A stretch of DNA of 64,000 nt. Origin: Cryptomeria japonica (lineage: Eukaryota > Streptophyta > Pinopsida > Cupressales > Cupressaceae). A program made the translations under genes and the position numbers. Shown here piece by piece: positions 35,493-46,949 of this stretch (position 1 is its first letter; each line of letters starts with the position of its first letter). The notes beneath the pieces are model-generated. The model searched no databases. It was not told the DNA's origin and saw nothing but the letters and a program-made list of their open reading frames with translations. The stretch is taken from contig NC_081413.1 in assembly GCF_030272615.1 (NCBI RefSeq), positions 603,942,709 through 604,006,708 on the forward strand. Reading direction: 5' to 3'.

Positions 35493-35504
35493 GCTCTGAT
35501 ACCA
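35493..35504 (-). other. Primer-binding site of element A
   Basis: Minus strand TGGTATCAGAGC, the standard initiator-Met-tRNA primer site of plant LTR elements, 2 bp inside the LTR. Confidence 0.85.
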
Positions 35505-35506
35505 AT

Positions 35507-36656
35507 TGTTATGCCCAATATGGAAAGCTAATGTACTGAGAGGGGAGGGGTGAATCAGTACTTCAAATCTTTTCTTCAACAATAACTTTATGGTTAAGCG
35601 TAAACCAAAAAACTGTTGTAACATAATATAATGCTAAAACATATAAATAGCAATCGTACATGATTCACTCCATAACACATATATTTTGGTTACGTAGAAA
35701 CTCCTTGTTAGAGAGAAAAACTGTGGTGGGGATGGCACCCAAAACTTCACTATTGCAATAATAAAGGTTGCTCGGTTAGAGCTACATGTTTAGCAATTTC
35801 TAATAGCTTACCCTGTTAGGAGTATCAAGATCTTTAGATATACCTTGCTAAAGGATTTTACAACACTTATTCTAAATGTTGCACCTGGTTAAAGGCTTTA
35901 CAATTTATAGACTTTGTTAGAGTCTTTTACCCTATTAAAGGTTTCTCTTACAACTCAAAACATTACAATCAAAATCTTACAAAATATCTGCAACTTCACA
36001 TCGGAAATGTTATAGCAGATTCTATGTGCTCAAAATGAAATTACCTTGCTTATAGCATACCTCGGTAAATCATAAATTAACTTGGTAAACCCTTCTGTTT
36101 ACTCTATTCCTTGACTTTTCTCTGAAATCCTTCTCGGTGACCTTTTTGTATCTCTGTCAATCGTAACATTGATAACACTTAGTGCTTTCCCATGATTTTT
36201 ATTTTCACATATGTCTTGGTTCACACACATATTTTTGATCCTCAATTCATGCTTTATAAATAGATCTCTTGTGATGGTGATCTTGTTCATGCTTCGATGT
36301 TACAAACATGATTCATTAAATGAATAACCATACAAAATTATTTCATTGGTTAGATGTCCTCAAAATCATATAAAATCTATAAGTGCAATTTCCAATGTGT
36401 TAACAGTTTCTTATTGCTCGATCTTTGTAACACGTTTCACTCGGTGTGTATTAACTCGGTATACCATCTTTGTAGCTCGGTAGTCATAGAAAGTTACTCG
36501 GTAGATAGCTTGGTGTATACTAAACTTTTTGACTTGTAACCTCTATAACCGACTGCTCTGTGCTTACCGACTGAATTATTTTGGTAGTAATAACCAACTA
36601 GAGTATATAGAATGACTTTGGACATAAAACTAATGACAACTTAGTAAATAGTAACA
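35507..36656 (-). repeat. Element A 5' LTR
   Basis: 1,150 bp. Minus-strand start TGTTACTATTTAC at 36656, end GGGCATAACA at 35507. A TTTATAAAG word near 36255 on the minus strand is a possible TATA box. Confidence 0.85.
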
Positions 36657-36687
36657 TTTATCTTTATCAAAAACATACTCCACGTAG

Positions 36688-37559
36688 AAAGAAAAGTAAA
36701 TATGATAATATCCATGAAAAAAATAAACACTTGGGTATGCCATGATCTATACATCAACATTATTTATTTTTCCAAATACATTCAAATCATGAGCATCAAT
36801 GTCACAATATTTGTCATAGAATTTATTATTGAAGTTTTAGATGGCGCATTAATTCTAATGGAATCACATTTTTTTACGTAGTATAATCTAGCATACACTA
36901 ATGTACCAATTAAGCATTTATTACTAAAGAAGTATAGCATATATCAATATCTTATTGGTTATCTATAGATATTTTCAAGGTAGATCTTTAGCATTTTTTA
37001 CATATCAGCCTCAATTATGCCCTCTTTAAGATCACTTTTAAATTTAATGGGTCAATTAAAAATAGTTGGGGTATTTCTATAATGTAATGACCTCTCTCAT
37101 TGTATTTAGACCTCATGTATCTCCTTAACTAGCTCAATTGAAATTTTATTCAACTCAATGCTAGAGATTTATAGACTATTGGTTGATATGCATATATATG
37201 ATATTATAAATATATTTATCTTTGGTGGTGACATTTGTATATTTATATTCTCTTCTTTATACACACCATGTCTCTCTCTTTTTTCCTTTCCACATTTGTG
37301 TACTTCAAACCTCTAGCACACTATAACCTCTAGCTTGAGCTTTGAAGCTGAACTTCCTATCACTTAGTTAGTATTCACTTTGAACATGTATGATAGTTGC
37401 CTTTATGAGAGATTTAAGGTCATCTTTGATGTATTTTATCTCTTATACCTTTGTTTCATCAATTATTTGACCTAATTGAAATCTTATTTAGGTAGCTCAT
37501 AGTAAACATAATGGCTATCTTGATAATATTAAAAGAATTCATTTACATGGTATACATCA
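36688..37559. other. AT-rich spacer
   Basis: No coding or repeat evidence. Confidence 0.4.
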
Positions 37560-38165
37560 AACTAGTCCACATTATTGACTTTATAATAATCTGTTGTAGG
37601 TCATCTTTATCTTCGAATAATTTCCCTTCTATATTATTTTTGTAGTAAAAGTACACTTTGTAAGATCATGAGGCAAGAAGCACATATCACACAAAAATCA
37701 ATACTTATTAATATCCACATGATCTTTCATCAAGGGATCTAGGGTGTATCTCTCTTGGTGTCCTTGATATTGTTAACTTGGAATGATCTACTTTTCATTA
37801 TTCTTGGGTTTTTTAAAACAATCATAATTATTTTACCAATTAAAATTTAATATTTATCCCTCATTGAAATGATTTGCATTACCATTAGAATGAAATCCCA
37901 TCTCATTTTCTTCTACTTTATATTATATTTCCTTCATTGCAACCATTAACTTGTCTAGTTTATCATCAATAGTGAGAGCATACTTGATGTGGTGACATCG
38001 ATTATTAAAAAAAAGTATTTTAAATCTATTGACATTATTTTTGTAAGCTCTCAATTTCCCTTTTATTTTTTTTAATACATAAGGCTCTCTAAATGGTTCA
38101 AGGTTCATATTGTGCAAGAAATAGCCAAAATTTACATGAAATTCTCTACATAGTAACATCAAACA
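37560..38165 (-). pseudogene. Possible retroelement gag relic with Cys-His cluster
   Basis: The minus strand has a 79-codon frame (38162-37923) and, further on in another frame, CDMCFLPHDLTKC near 37640-37690. Its CX2CX3HX4C spacing is close to variant gag zinc knuckles. Basic words between them (NNYDCFKKPKNNEK) fit a gag tail. Weak evidence; no flanking pol or LTR. Confidence 0.3.
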
Positions 38166-40513
38166 TATGGATTCATTTGGCTACACATGAGGAGTCACCT
38201 TTATCATGGAAATTCAACTCCTATTGTTAAAATAAAATAAACCTCTCATTTACCCCTTTCTTTATGATATTTAGTTTTTTGAATGTAACTTTGAATTGTA
38301 AGTGTATATTGTTCCTTCTAGATAATCTTCAAAGGAGAAAATATTTCTTATAATTACATTCATGTTTACATGCTTCAAATCATATATTAGTAGAGTTACA
38401 CAACTATTTATAGGATAATTCCCCTTGATTCAAGGAGGTTGTTTCTCTCAATTGAACTATAAGCAATTTCATCTATTGTAAGTTAATAATATAATAGGAT
38501 TTTCATCTATTGCATTTTTCTATGATAATTTTAATATTACATTCTATATTTATTTACTTGTACCTATGAGCATGTGTGAACTCCATTCACATAGTATCAA
38601 AGTGTGATGTAGTGGAAATAGGGTCCACTAGTCTAAACATGCAGAATCAAACACAATTTCATGAATTAGATTAGATAATGACCAATAGGCCCAACTACAA
38701 ACCCTTGGGAGAGCTCGACACTTTATGTATTGTTCTCTTTTCTATTTTGATTTATTGGATGAGATGGATGCAAAGGACTTGTCTAAATGATGTAATATTG
38801 ATAATAAATGACATAAACAAACAAAAAACATAACTAAAAATGAACTCAGATGTATTAAACTAAAATGGGGATGCAGAGAAGAACCTATCATATAAATATG
38901 AGATGAAACTGTGTGGACATTGTAACTAGGTTCCCTAGTCATATCATCTCTCTAAGTGTAGATAAGGAACCCAACTGAACTCAAAATCTCTCAAACTATC
39001 CTTTGGTCAATCTGCATGTCAAAATACTTAGACTATGCTTCTAGGTTCCTTAGTACACCTCTTTTATTCTAATTTAGTCTTATTTTCTCTGTCTCTATCT
39101 ATACTAAATTGTCTTGTATCTTTAATCTAAACATGGAACCTATTTCTAATCTTAGATCTACACAAAAATGGAGAAAAATGGTGTTGGGATATATAAGGGA
39201 TTGCCTCAGTCAAACCTTGGGCTTGAGTTAACCTTAAAGAAATGATGATTATGAAAGAAATAGAAATTTAAAGTGAAATTATTGAATGGAAATGATTATA
39301 CCTTCAATTTCTACTTGAAGATGCCTTATCATAGCTTGATGCTATTTTAAATCATATTTTGTTTTGAGGAATGATAATTTATCCTAGATTGAATTGATAG
39401 GATAATAATGAGATGAATAAATGAATTAAGGATGATGCCTTATATAGGGTTCTCAAGGTAAATTCACTTTTTGGTAGATGTAAAATGGCCATATCCTAAC
39501 TTTGAGGATAGATAAGGAAATGTAATGGATGACACATTATCCTCCAAACATTTTTGTCAAAAATCATGAAATCATGTGGCGAAGCCACATAGTGCCAATA
39601 AAATAAGCTTGGATTTTTAGGCATGTGAGATAATAGGCCCTGATATTAGACCTATAATTTATTTTAGAAATGGTGAAATTTAAGTGGGAGGAAAAAATAC
39701 ATTTAACTTTAAAATGAGAAAGGACCCATATAGACTTAAAATGAAATAGGAGAAATGGTACACTTAAAAAATAAGGGTGCAAAGAGGAGTTTTCTGAAGT
39801 ATTAAAGTGGGATGTAACTCATATTCTTGAACTGAGTACTAATTTGAGGAAAGAATAAGTCCTTATTTTTTAGAGGGATGGGAAAATTAAAAGTAGTTCT
39901 AGAAGAGTGTGAAATTGGACTCATAATTAAAAAGGAGTGCAATTCACTTCAATAAAATTAGCCCCGACTTTGGTGAGAGTACAAACTTACAGGTTTCATT
40001 TTGCATTCCATTTCCATATTTATGTTTTAGAGTTGATTTCTAATTTTGTATCTATTTGTGTATGTTGGCTATTTCCCATTTTACAGCATTTCTTGTCTTA
40101 AATATATCAAAACATGTCAAGTCAAAAAGTGGAACAACTGATCATAGTGCTTAGCTCTTGTAAGGACTTAAGGTGAGCCTAATTGATTGTTCCCTAATGA
40201 AATTATATCCCAAGTGGAAAATGGTTCCTAATTTGCATTCTTAAGGTAGAGACAATATTTTTTTGATCATTTAATTTTGGAGAACATAACATGTCTTACA
40301 CTTCATAATTCTATTTTTTTTTTTTTTTTTCAGATTTTACATTTAGCTATAGATATTACACAATATGAATTGTTAAATCACTTTCACATTCATTTGCATA
40401 AATCTAACTACCTACAATTATCAAAATCATTTGTTGAAAGGTATCTTATTTCATTTTATGTTACTTGCATTGATTCATTGCATAATAATTTATTACATAA
40501 GAAGGTTTAAATT
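38166..40513. other. Spacer, nothing recognised
   Basis: AT-rich with a T run near 40314-40331. Short frames show no domains. Confidence 0.35.
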
Positions 40514-40559
40514 TTGTATCCAACATTTACTTCATTTCTAAAAGATTTCATGCAAATTT

Positions 40560-41345
40560 TATCTTGTTATATGATTCTATTTTTCAAGATGTTTATTGAA
40601 TGTTTGGACCTAGTGGATATTTCATGTGGTATTTTTAATAATCCTGCTATAAATGATGTTAAGATGAATCTTGGTTGTACCTCTCATGGAGTTTTCCTTA
40701 TTCACGAGAACAATTTAATACTTCTATTAATGATATATCTACTAGAGATGAAGAATTAAAAAGTAATGAGGAATCCTCTTCCAATAAGGTTACTTTGGTG
40801 GAAGAGGGACACGCTTTGAAAATTAATAATCCAACTCTCAACACATCTATCGCTTTAGATCCTCCTTATTCTCCTAGGTCTTATCTTAACCATCAAAATG
40901 TTTTGATACAAGATGATCTATTATACATTTTCTTAATGATAGGACACAACATTATATTGAGTAGAAATGAAACTTTACGTGATGAAAGCATTTCTTTGCA
41001 ACCCAAAAAAAATAATGCAAATGGAATCTCTTACCTCTCGAGAAGATGTGAATGATGCTAATAAATATGTACACCCTCCTACAAGGATCCATCCTTGTTT
41101 CTCTATTCATCCCTCTAGTGTTTCAAGATCTACTTACGCAAAAAATTCCAATGATGTTTATGATGAAATTCCTTCCCCCTCACATTTGCAAACAAATTAT
41201 AAATGTTTCTTTGATATGGTTTCTAAAAAAAGATATAGAGTACATGGTTTTGGATGTATAGAATAAGGAATCAAGTTCCTTATATAACCTTCATCCCAAT
41301 GCACTAGAGAAGGCTTAGGATTTCAAATTCATTCCTTTCCAATCA
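40560..41345 (+). pseudogene. Possible Ty3/gypsy relic ending in a G-patch-like motif
   Basis: Plus-strand frames read through ISCGIFNNPAINDVK, STRDEELKSNEESSSNK and DVYDEIPSPSHLQTNY, then MVSKKRYRVHGFG followed after stops by GIKFLI and REGLGFQIH. The ending has the spacing of the G-patch seen in some plant gypsy polyproteins and in the element at 10.9 kb. No RT or integrase remains. Frames are broken; the assignment depends mainly on the G-patch-like ending. Confidence 0.3.
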
Positions 41346-43539
41346 CTTCATCAAAGCCTAACCTTCCCCTCCCATAAGTAACTTCTACTAGATAGTAGAA
41401 ATAATATTTTGGAGACTTAAATATGACTGAAAGATCACCTAAAACATTTCATAAGTCAATGTCATAACTCTAAAAAAGTGCCAGTAATAGTTCTATCTCT
41501 ATCATTATGTGTTTATACTCACTCTCATTCTGATTTAAAAGAATTTAAGGAATTTATTCAAGAATTATATGACAAGGCTCTCATTCACATAGCAATTGAT
41601 ATTATTTTTTTTCTAAATATAAATATACATTTAGTTCAGTAGTGTTGTTGGACTTGTTATGTTTCTCCCCACTATGTGACATTGATAGCTTACGTTTTTG
41701 TGGCTCGTTACCATTCATGGTGGTAAAATTATATATGTAATCACACATGGCTAGAAATGTAATAGATTAATTATTCTTTTCTTTACACTAGGGGTAAAGA
41801 ATGGTTTTTCAATCATTTCTTCCTTCTTAAGGATCATTTTTCCCTTTATTGAGTTGTATATTTATAAGGATACCCTTTCTTACATAGAATTGTTTATTCT
41901 TCATGAATATTTTTTCCTTGCTTGGATGTGTGTATCATTGACTAGGACCTATTCCTTACTTGAGATCATACTAAACTTTTATAAATTATCTCTTCTTAGT
42001 GTTAACAGTGTGTAAGATTTCGTCGAGAATCCCCTCTCTTTACAAGAGGGAAGGTGTGCATTCTTCTTCTTTCTTCATATTAAATATGCCATATTTGTTC
42101 AAAAATTTCCTTTCTCTATGGAGGTAGATATATTTAGGTAATGATCTTCTCCTCCCACATTTGATAATTATGGATCTTTGATAAGGATCCATATACACTT
42201 GTTGCAAGATATCACTTTTACAACTATCTCTTCCTTGCTTGAAGATTATATTTTTTGATGGATGTTTTGAAACACTCACCAATAGTTAGGTAGTTTATAT
42301 GAACACTCACCACCTCTCTTGAAAAGAAGTAAGATTTGGGAAACTAACCACTCTAAGGTCTCTATAGTCAGGTCTCTACATTGGTGGATCACTCAGTGGT
42401 TGATGCAATTGTACCTATCACGGGGCTTGTTGGTTGTAACTACTTTGAATTACCTACTTTTTTTGTATTTTCTAATTTTCAATTTCTCCAAATAAATAGG
42501 AAAAGATAGATTAGGGGAACAAGTGAATAGCAATGAAATTGATACAATAACAACTAAATGATCCACATGGCTAGAATTACGTAATCCAAATATTATCAGT
42601 ACCACTAAATCAGCATTCAAATGACAAACTCTTGAAAATATATAGTCAAAGAACTTTACACAGCAACGGAAATGAATATCACCCAACCAATAATTTCCCT
42701 ATAAATTTAATCTTCATATACCATTTACATGCACAAGATGATTCATAAAATAATAAAGCATCCAAAAGAACTAGTTGTTGATTCAAATGAGAGAAATTAA
42801 CAGATCACAAAGACCACAACCATATAGAACACAAAAGTGGATCAAGCAATCCACAAGTTGTTTTTTGTATTAAACTTCAAAGAGTATCAAAAAATCTTCT
42901 AAACTTATAAAAATTTGCAAAAAATCTCTAATGGAATCTCTAAAATGAACCTTAAATCATTAATTCACAGATGCCCAAAAATGACCCAAATTTAATAATT
43001 TATAGAGTTTTACCCTACATCCTAGGAAAGAATCATGCCCACACTAGGGTTACAAAAAGGAAGGAGTCACAGTCAACATGCAAGTTGCTTGTGAACTCTA
43101 GTTAAGTACTACTAAACTGACACTCCATGTCCACTTCCAAAATGGTGCTCCAGCAGCAAGTATTTCAAACCATACAAAAATAGTGCCTCAAAAAGCAAGT
43201 ATGAGATACAACTCCAATTGACATCTCAGTCGAGATAGCGGTGGTGGTGGCCTATCATGCATTCATCTTTCAGAACTACCTATTCATCTTTCACCTCTTC
43301 TTGTAGTTTTAATATTCGTTAATAAAGTAGTCCAAAGAAGAAATAGGTGGGTCAACAATATAACCTATCCAGAACTTGGTTACCCTGAGTATCCCTTTTA
43401 TACTTTCTACCTTTCCAACCATTACATCCATTGAGGTCTGAGTTTTCTCGCACTAAAATATTACATACATCTACCTATTCATTGTATCCGAACTGAACTT
43501 AGCAGTTTTTGAAAAATGAGCAGAAACATATGAGTCCCA
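41346..43539. other. Spacer, nothing recognised
   Basis: AT-rich; no LTR pairs or coding motifs identified. An inverted repeat-like stretch CCCCTCTCTTTACAAGAGGG lies near 42029. Confidence 0.35.
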
Positions 43540-44450
43540 CTAGCTGAGTACACTCTCTTGGTGTAATAATCCATCTTGCTTGAGACTATGACCATTTCCT
43601 CCCAGTAGTTTAGTCAAAAATTGTTCATACTTATCAAGTGCATCTAAGAGGAAAGGATGTTCCTTGATTACTTTGATGCGACCTTGCTCCATTATTTCCA
43701 TTTTCAAATCTAAAATGTCAATGTATGATTGCCAATTGGCAACTGTATCACCTCCCAATAGATCTTCCCTAGTAATCACATGCTCTTCCAACTCTTTGAT
43801 CTTCTTCAAAATATTAATACCTTTTAGAAAGTTGATGCAGTTGTTGTTCTCACTGTGTAACACAATGTATAAGATTATTTTTATTAAAATAGGTTTCTTC
43901 TACTATCTCCATTGTGTTTTGCAAGAATTCTTTCACTTTACCCAACTAGTCCATTTCCCAAGCTTTAATAGTTTTAGCCACCTTCTTCATTTCATATATA
44001 GCCTTAATATCACCGAGAGGGAGTGATAAAGTGGATGGAAAAGAATCATTAGTTATGCAGTCAAGAGGCTTGGCTATTTCCATAATCAGTTGTTTGTAAT
44101 GCCTCAATTGTGCCTTAATCTCTACCTTAGTCTTGTGTTCCTTCTCCATCCTTGATTAGACAGTAGACATTGCATTGACCAAGGTAGCCATCTCTCCCCA
44201 TTTGATGTGTTTACTCAAATTCACCATAGACACTTGATATCTGGGGGTATCTTGAGAATCTATCCTTCAACACCCTGCACTGGTACCACTATATTGGTGA
44301 TTACTTCTCTAGAATTTGTTCTTGAGAGATGATGAATAGTATTTTCTCTCTTTGTTCTCCTTGGAGTATCCATAATCGCATCTTGCAATGTTATACTAGG
44401 GAGGATGACTGATGCAAAAGCATCCCCAGTTCATAGCAATCTTGCATCTA
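43540..44450 (-). pseudogene. Unrecognised coiled-coil reading frame
   Basis: Minus strand, several collinear frames: ILPSITLQDAIMDTPRR (about 44400), MEKEHKTKVEIKAQLRHYKQ to KKVAKTIKAWEMD (44149-43946), WLGKVKEFLQNTMEIVE, and NILKKIKELEEHVITREDLL to LLGGNGHSLKQDGLL (43863-43540). The composition is charged and helical, similar in style to the C-terminal part of ORF2 in elements A and B, but I saw no direct sequence match. Probably the end of a decayed retroelement protein. Confidence 0.35.
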
Positions 44451-44819
44451 CCAAAAACATTTCCTTTATGTTTTTCTTTTTGTTTAAATTTTCAGCATTT
44501 CTTTCCATGTTTCTCAGATTTGGCTCACTGGAACCTGTGGATTCGGATTTTTCTTGAACACTTGATCATCTTCATTATTCCCAAATCGTGGAGCATTTGG
44601 ATTAATTTCCAGCAAGTTATTGCTACCAGTTTCTTAGATAGTTTTTTGTTACCAATTGTCTCGACCTATTTGCATTGGTGATCTATCAGATCCTTTTCAT
44701 AGCTTGCAGAGACCTAAGCATTAATTCTAATGTTCCTTGGAGTGTAGCCAACCTTTCCCCATGATCTATACTTTATCCTTTGGATTTTCCAGAGGAATTT
44801 CTTTGGCGGAGACCGACAT

Positions 44820-45165
44820 TGTTGGTTTGACATGTTAGGTCTTGTTCTTCAGGTAATTGATCCCTTTTAGGCCGACCAGATCCCATTGGATCGTATAAAT
44901 CATTGTAATATATAATTAGAATATAGGGAAGAAGTTAGAGAGATTATAGAAGATATCTTAAGATTTGAGGTCCCAATTGTGACTTGTTCTATATTTTAAG
45001 CATGGTTTAGGAGGCCTGTGAGTTGGTTGGTTGCAATCAGTTTTCATGATATAACTCAATCTGTTTTGCATTGCCTCCATCATGTCTTTGTGTTTCCATT
45101 GTGTTTACTCTTGCTCGGTAGTCTAGACTGATCTCTTTGAGGTCCCTGTTAGCCAGTGATTGCTT
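44820..45165 (+). repeat. Probable gypsy 5' LTR
   Basis: Begins TGTTGGTTTGACATG and lies directly before a PBS-like site. No second copy is present, so both ends are inferred. Confidence 0.4.
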
Positions 45166-45169
45166 CAAG

Positions 45170-45180
45170 TGGTATCGAGT
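45170..45180 (+). other. Primer-binding-site-like sequence
   Basis: TGGTATCGAGT, close to the gypsy/chromovirus variant of the initiator-Met-tRNA site. Confidence 0.5.
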
Positions 45181-45298
45181 GAGATTTTGTTCCGAACATT
45201 GCATTGTTCTGAGAAATTTTTGTTGTAGGGTGGCATAATATGGATCTAACCTATAGTTGCAAAGGACTGGCCTAAATATTCCATGAAGAGGAAATAGG

Positions 45299-46930
45299 AA
45301 TGGTGGAATGCATGGGAATGTAGACCCTATTGTGATGTAAATGTTGAGACGAATTGCAGCCTAGTTGGAAGACCTGGAGACAGCCTAGAGAAGAGGCTGA
45401 CACATTGAAGATGTAAGTGAAGATGAAGGAGAAGAAGCCTCGACAAAACAAGTAAAACCACCGGTAGTTGATTCAGATGAGGAAAGGTTTTTTAGGGTTT
45501 TGAGTAGGGAGAATAATAAACCTTATTTTACCCCACTAGAATATGATGGAAAGTTGGATTCATATGAATTGATGGATTGGATCGCAGAGATGGAGAAATA
45601 TTTTAATTTTGAAAACACTATAGAAGAAAGGAAGGTGAAATATGCCCATTCCCGATTGAAAGTTCATCCATCCCTTTGGTGGGAGCATTTGCGGGTTGAT
45701 AGATAGAGAAGAGGTAAAGAGAAGATCAAGACATGGGATCGAATGATTGCTAAGTTGTGTTGGTGTAAATAACTATCCATCATAGGTATTATTACACCTT
45801 ACGTAAGCCTACTTAGGATATTCATTTCATAGTTTTTTGGGTATGAGACACTTGGGTGTTTGTGCCACATTGGGATAGTGTGTGAATTTCCACCTTTTAT
45901 GGTGTTGATCTTGTTACTACTCTATCATATCCACTTATTGTGGAGTGATAATTCCACATTTGATGGGTGATCCACCTCATGTGAAATATTTTATTCTTTC
46001 TCCTACCTACCATACATATTCCCTGCCTACCCTTATTTGTTATTGAGCCACATGTCATGTTTGTGCGCTCACATATCCATATTGCCTTGCCTATATAAGT
46101 AGGCTCATATTCATTGTATGTAACAATGATTGATCTTTTGATCATTTATGTATTGAAGAGAATACAGTTTATTCTTGTCCTATATTTTGTCTCTATTTTG
46201 TGCTTTCCATTGCCTCTAGATCTTGGAAAAATCTCACAAGTTGAAATAAAAATTTATGCGAGCCGATTATAAAATAAATCTATTCTGGAAGTTGCAGAAT
46301 TTGAGACAGAAGAAATGTAGTATAAAGGAGTACACTGAAGCATTTTACAAGTTGAATATTAGATCTAGACATGTTGATGATGAAGTTGAACAAGTTGCAA
46401 TATATTTGAATGGATTGCAGGTGTCTATACAAGATGAAATCAGTTTGATCAAATTGTAGTGTTGAAGAAGCTTACCAGTATGCCCTAAAAGAATAAGAGA
46501 AGCTAAACAAAAGACATGAGAAGAGGCAGGGAGGGAGAGGTGGAAGGTTTTTCAAAGGAAGATTTCAAGGAGGAAGAGGATATACTAGAGGTAGAGGAAC
46601 CTCTATAGATCAAAACAAGGAAAAAGAAGTGAGCAAAGAAGGTAATTCATACCGAAAAGATGATAGAAATTTCTAGCAGAGGAGAGAACTAGATGGCTAC
46701 CAGAATGAGAATTTTGGAAAAGATGATAGAGGACAAGACAACAGAGTGTTTAGAGGATCTTTCTATAAGTGTCAAGGAGAAGGACATCATGCTTTAGAGT
46801 GTAAGAAGATAGAGAATACCGGAAGAACAACAGTAGTGGAAGAAAACCCCATCGGATCAGCTAATAAACTGGAAGATGGAGAACTGTTGATGATGAGGAG
46901 AGCTTTGTGTCATACCGAGAGAGATGAATA
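45299..46930 (+). pseudogene. Gypsy gag, interrupted by a solo LTR
   Basis: Leading part reads DPIV and RRIAA, then an acidic linker, FTPLEYDGKLDSYELMDWIA, EMEKYFNFENTIEERKV and SLWWEHLRVDR, typical of Retrotrans_gag. After the 481-bp insertion gag resumes with INLFWKLQNLRQKK, SIKEYTEAFYKL and AIYLNGLQVSIQDEI. An Arg/Gly-rich stretch and a zinc knuckle lacking its first Cys (FYKCQGEGHHALEC) follow at 46755. Stops at 45704 and 46456 and other breaks occur. Confidence 0.7.
45758..46238 (+). repeat. Solo LTR inserted in gypsy gag
   Basis: 481 bp from TGTTGGTGTAAATAAC to AATCTCACA, with TG...CA ends. Flanked by AGTTG at 45753-45757 and 46239-46243, a perfect 5-bp target duplication. Contains TATATAAG at 46093-46100. 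No internal region, so it is a solo LTR left by recombination, or a very short element. Its strand follows the TATA box. Confidence 0.85.
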
Positions 46931-46949
46931 GACCTTGCAGAGGAAGAAT

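Larger units (their letters stand above)
28671..36656 (-). mobile_element. Element A: LTR retrotransposon lacking pol, two unusual ORFs
   Basis: Complete minus-strand element of 7,986 bp. LTRs at 35507-36656 and 28671-29840 begin TGTTACTATTTACTAAG and end with TAACA, the inverse of TGTTA. PBS TGGTATCAGAGC at 35493-35504 and an AAAAGGGGATAT purine tract at 29841 fix orientation. Flanks TTTGT (28666-28670) and TTTAT (36657-36661) are a 5-bp target duplication with one mismatch. Inside are a coiled-coil, multi-zinc-knuckle gag-like ORF and a roughly 1,100-codon ORF2. No protease, integrase, RT or RNase H motif was found, so it must borrow enzymes. Element B is a second copy. Confidence 0.8.
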
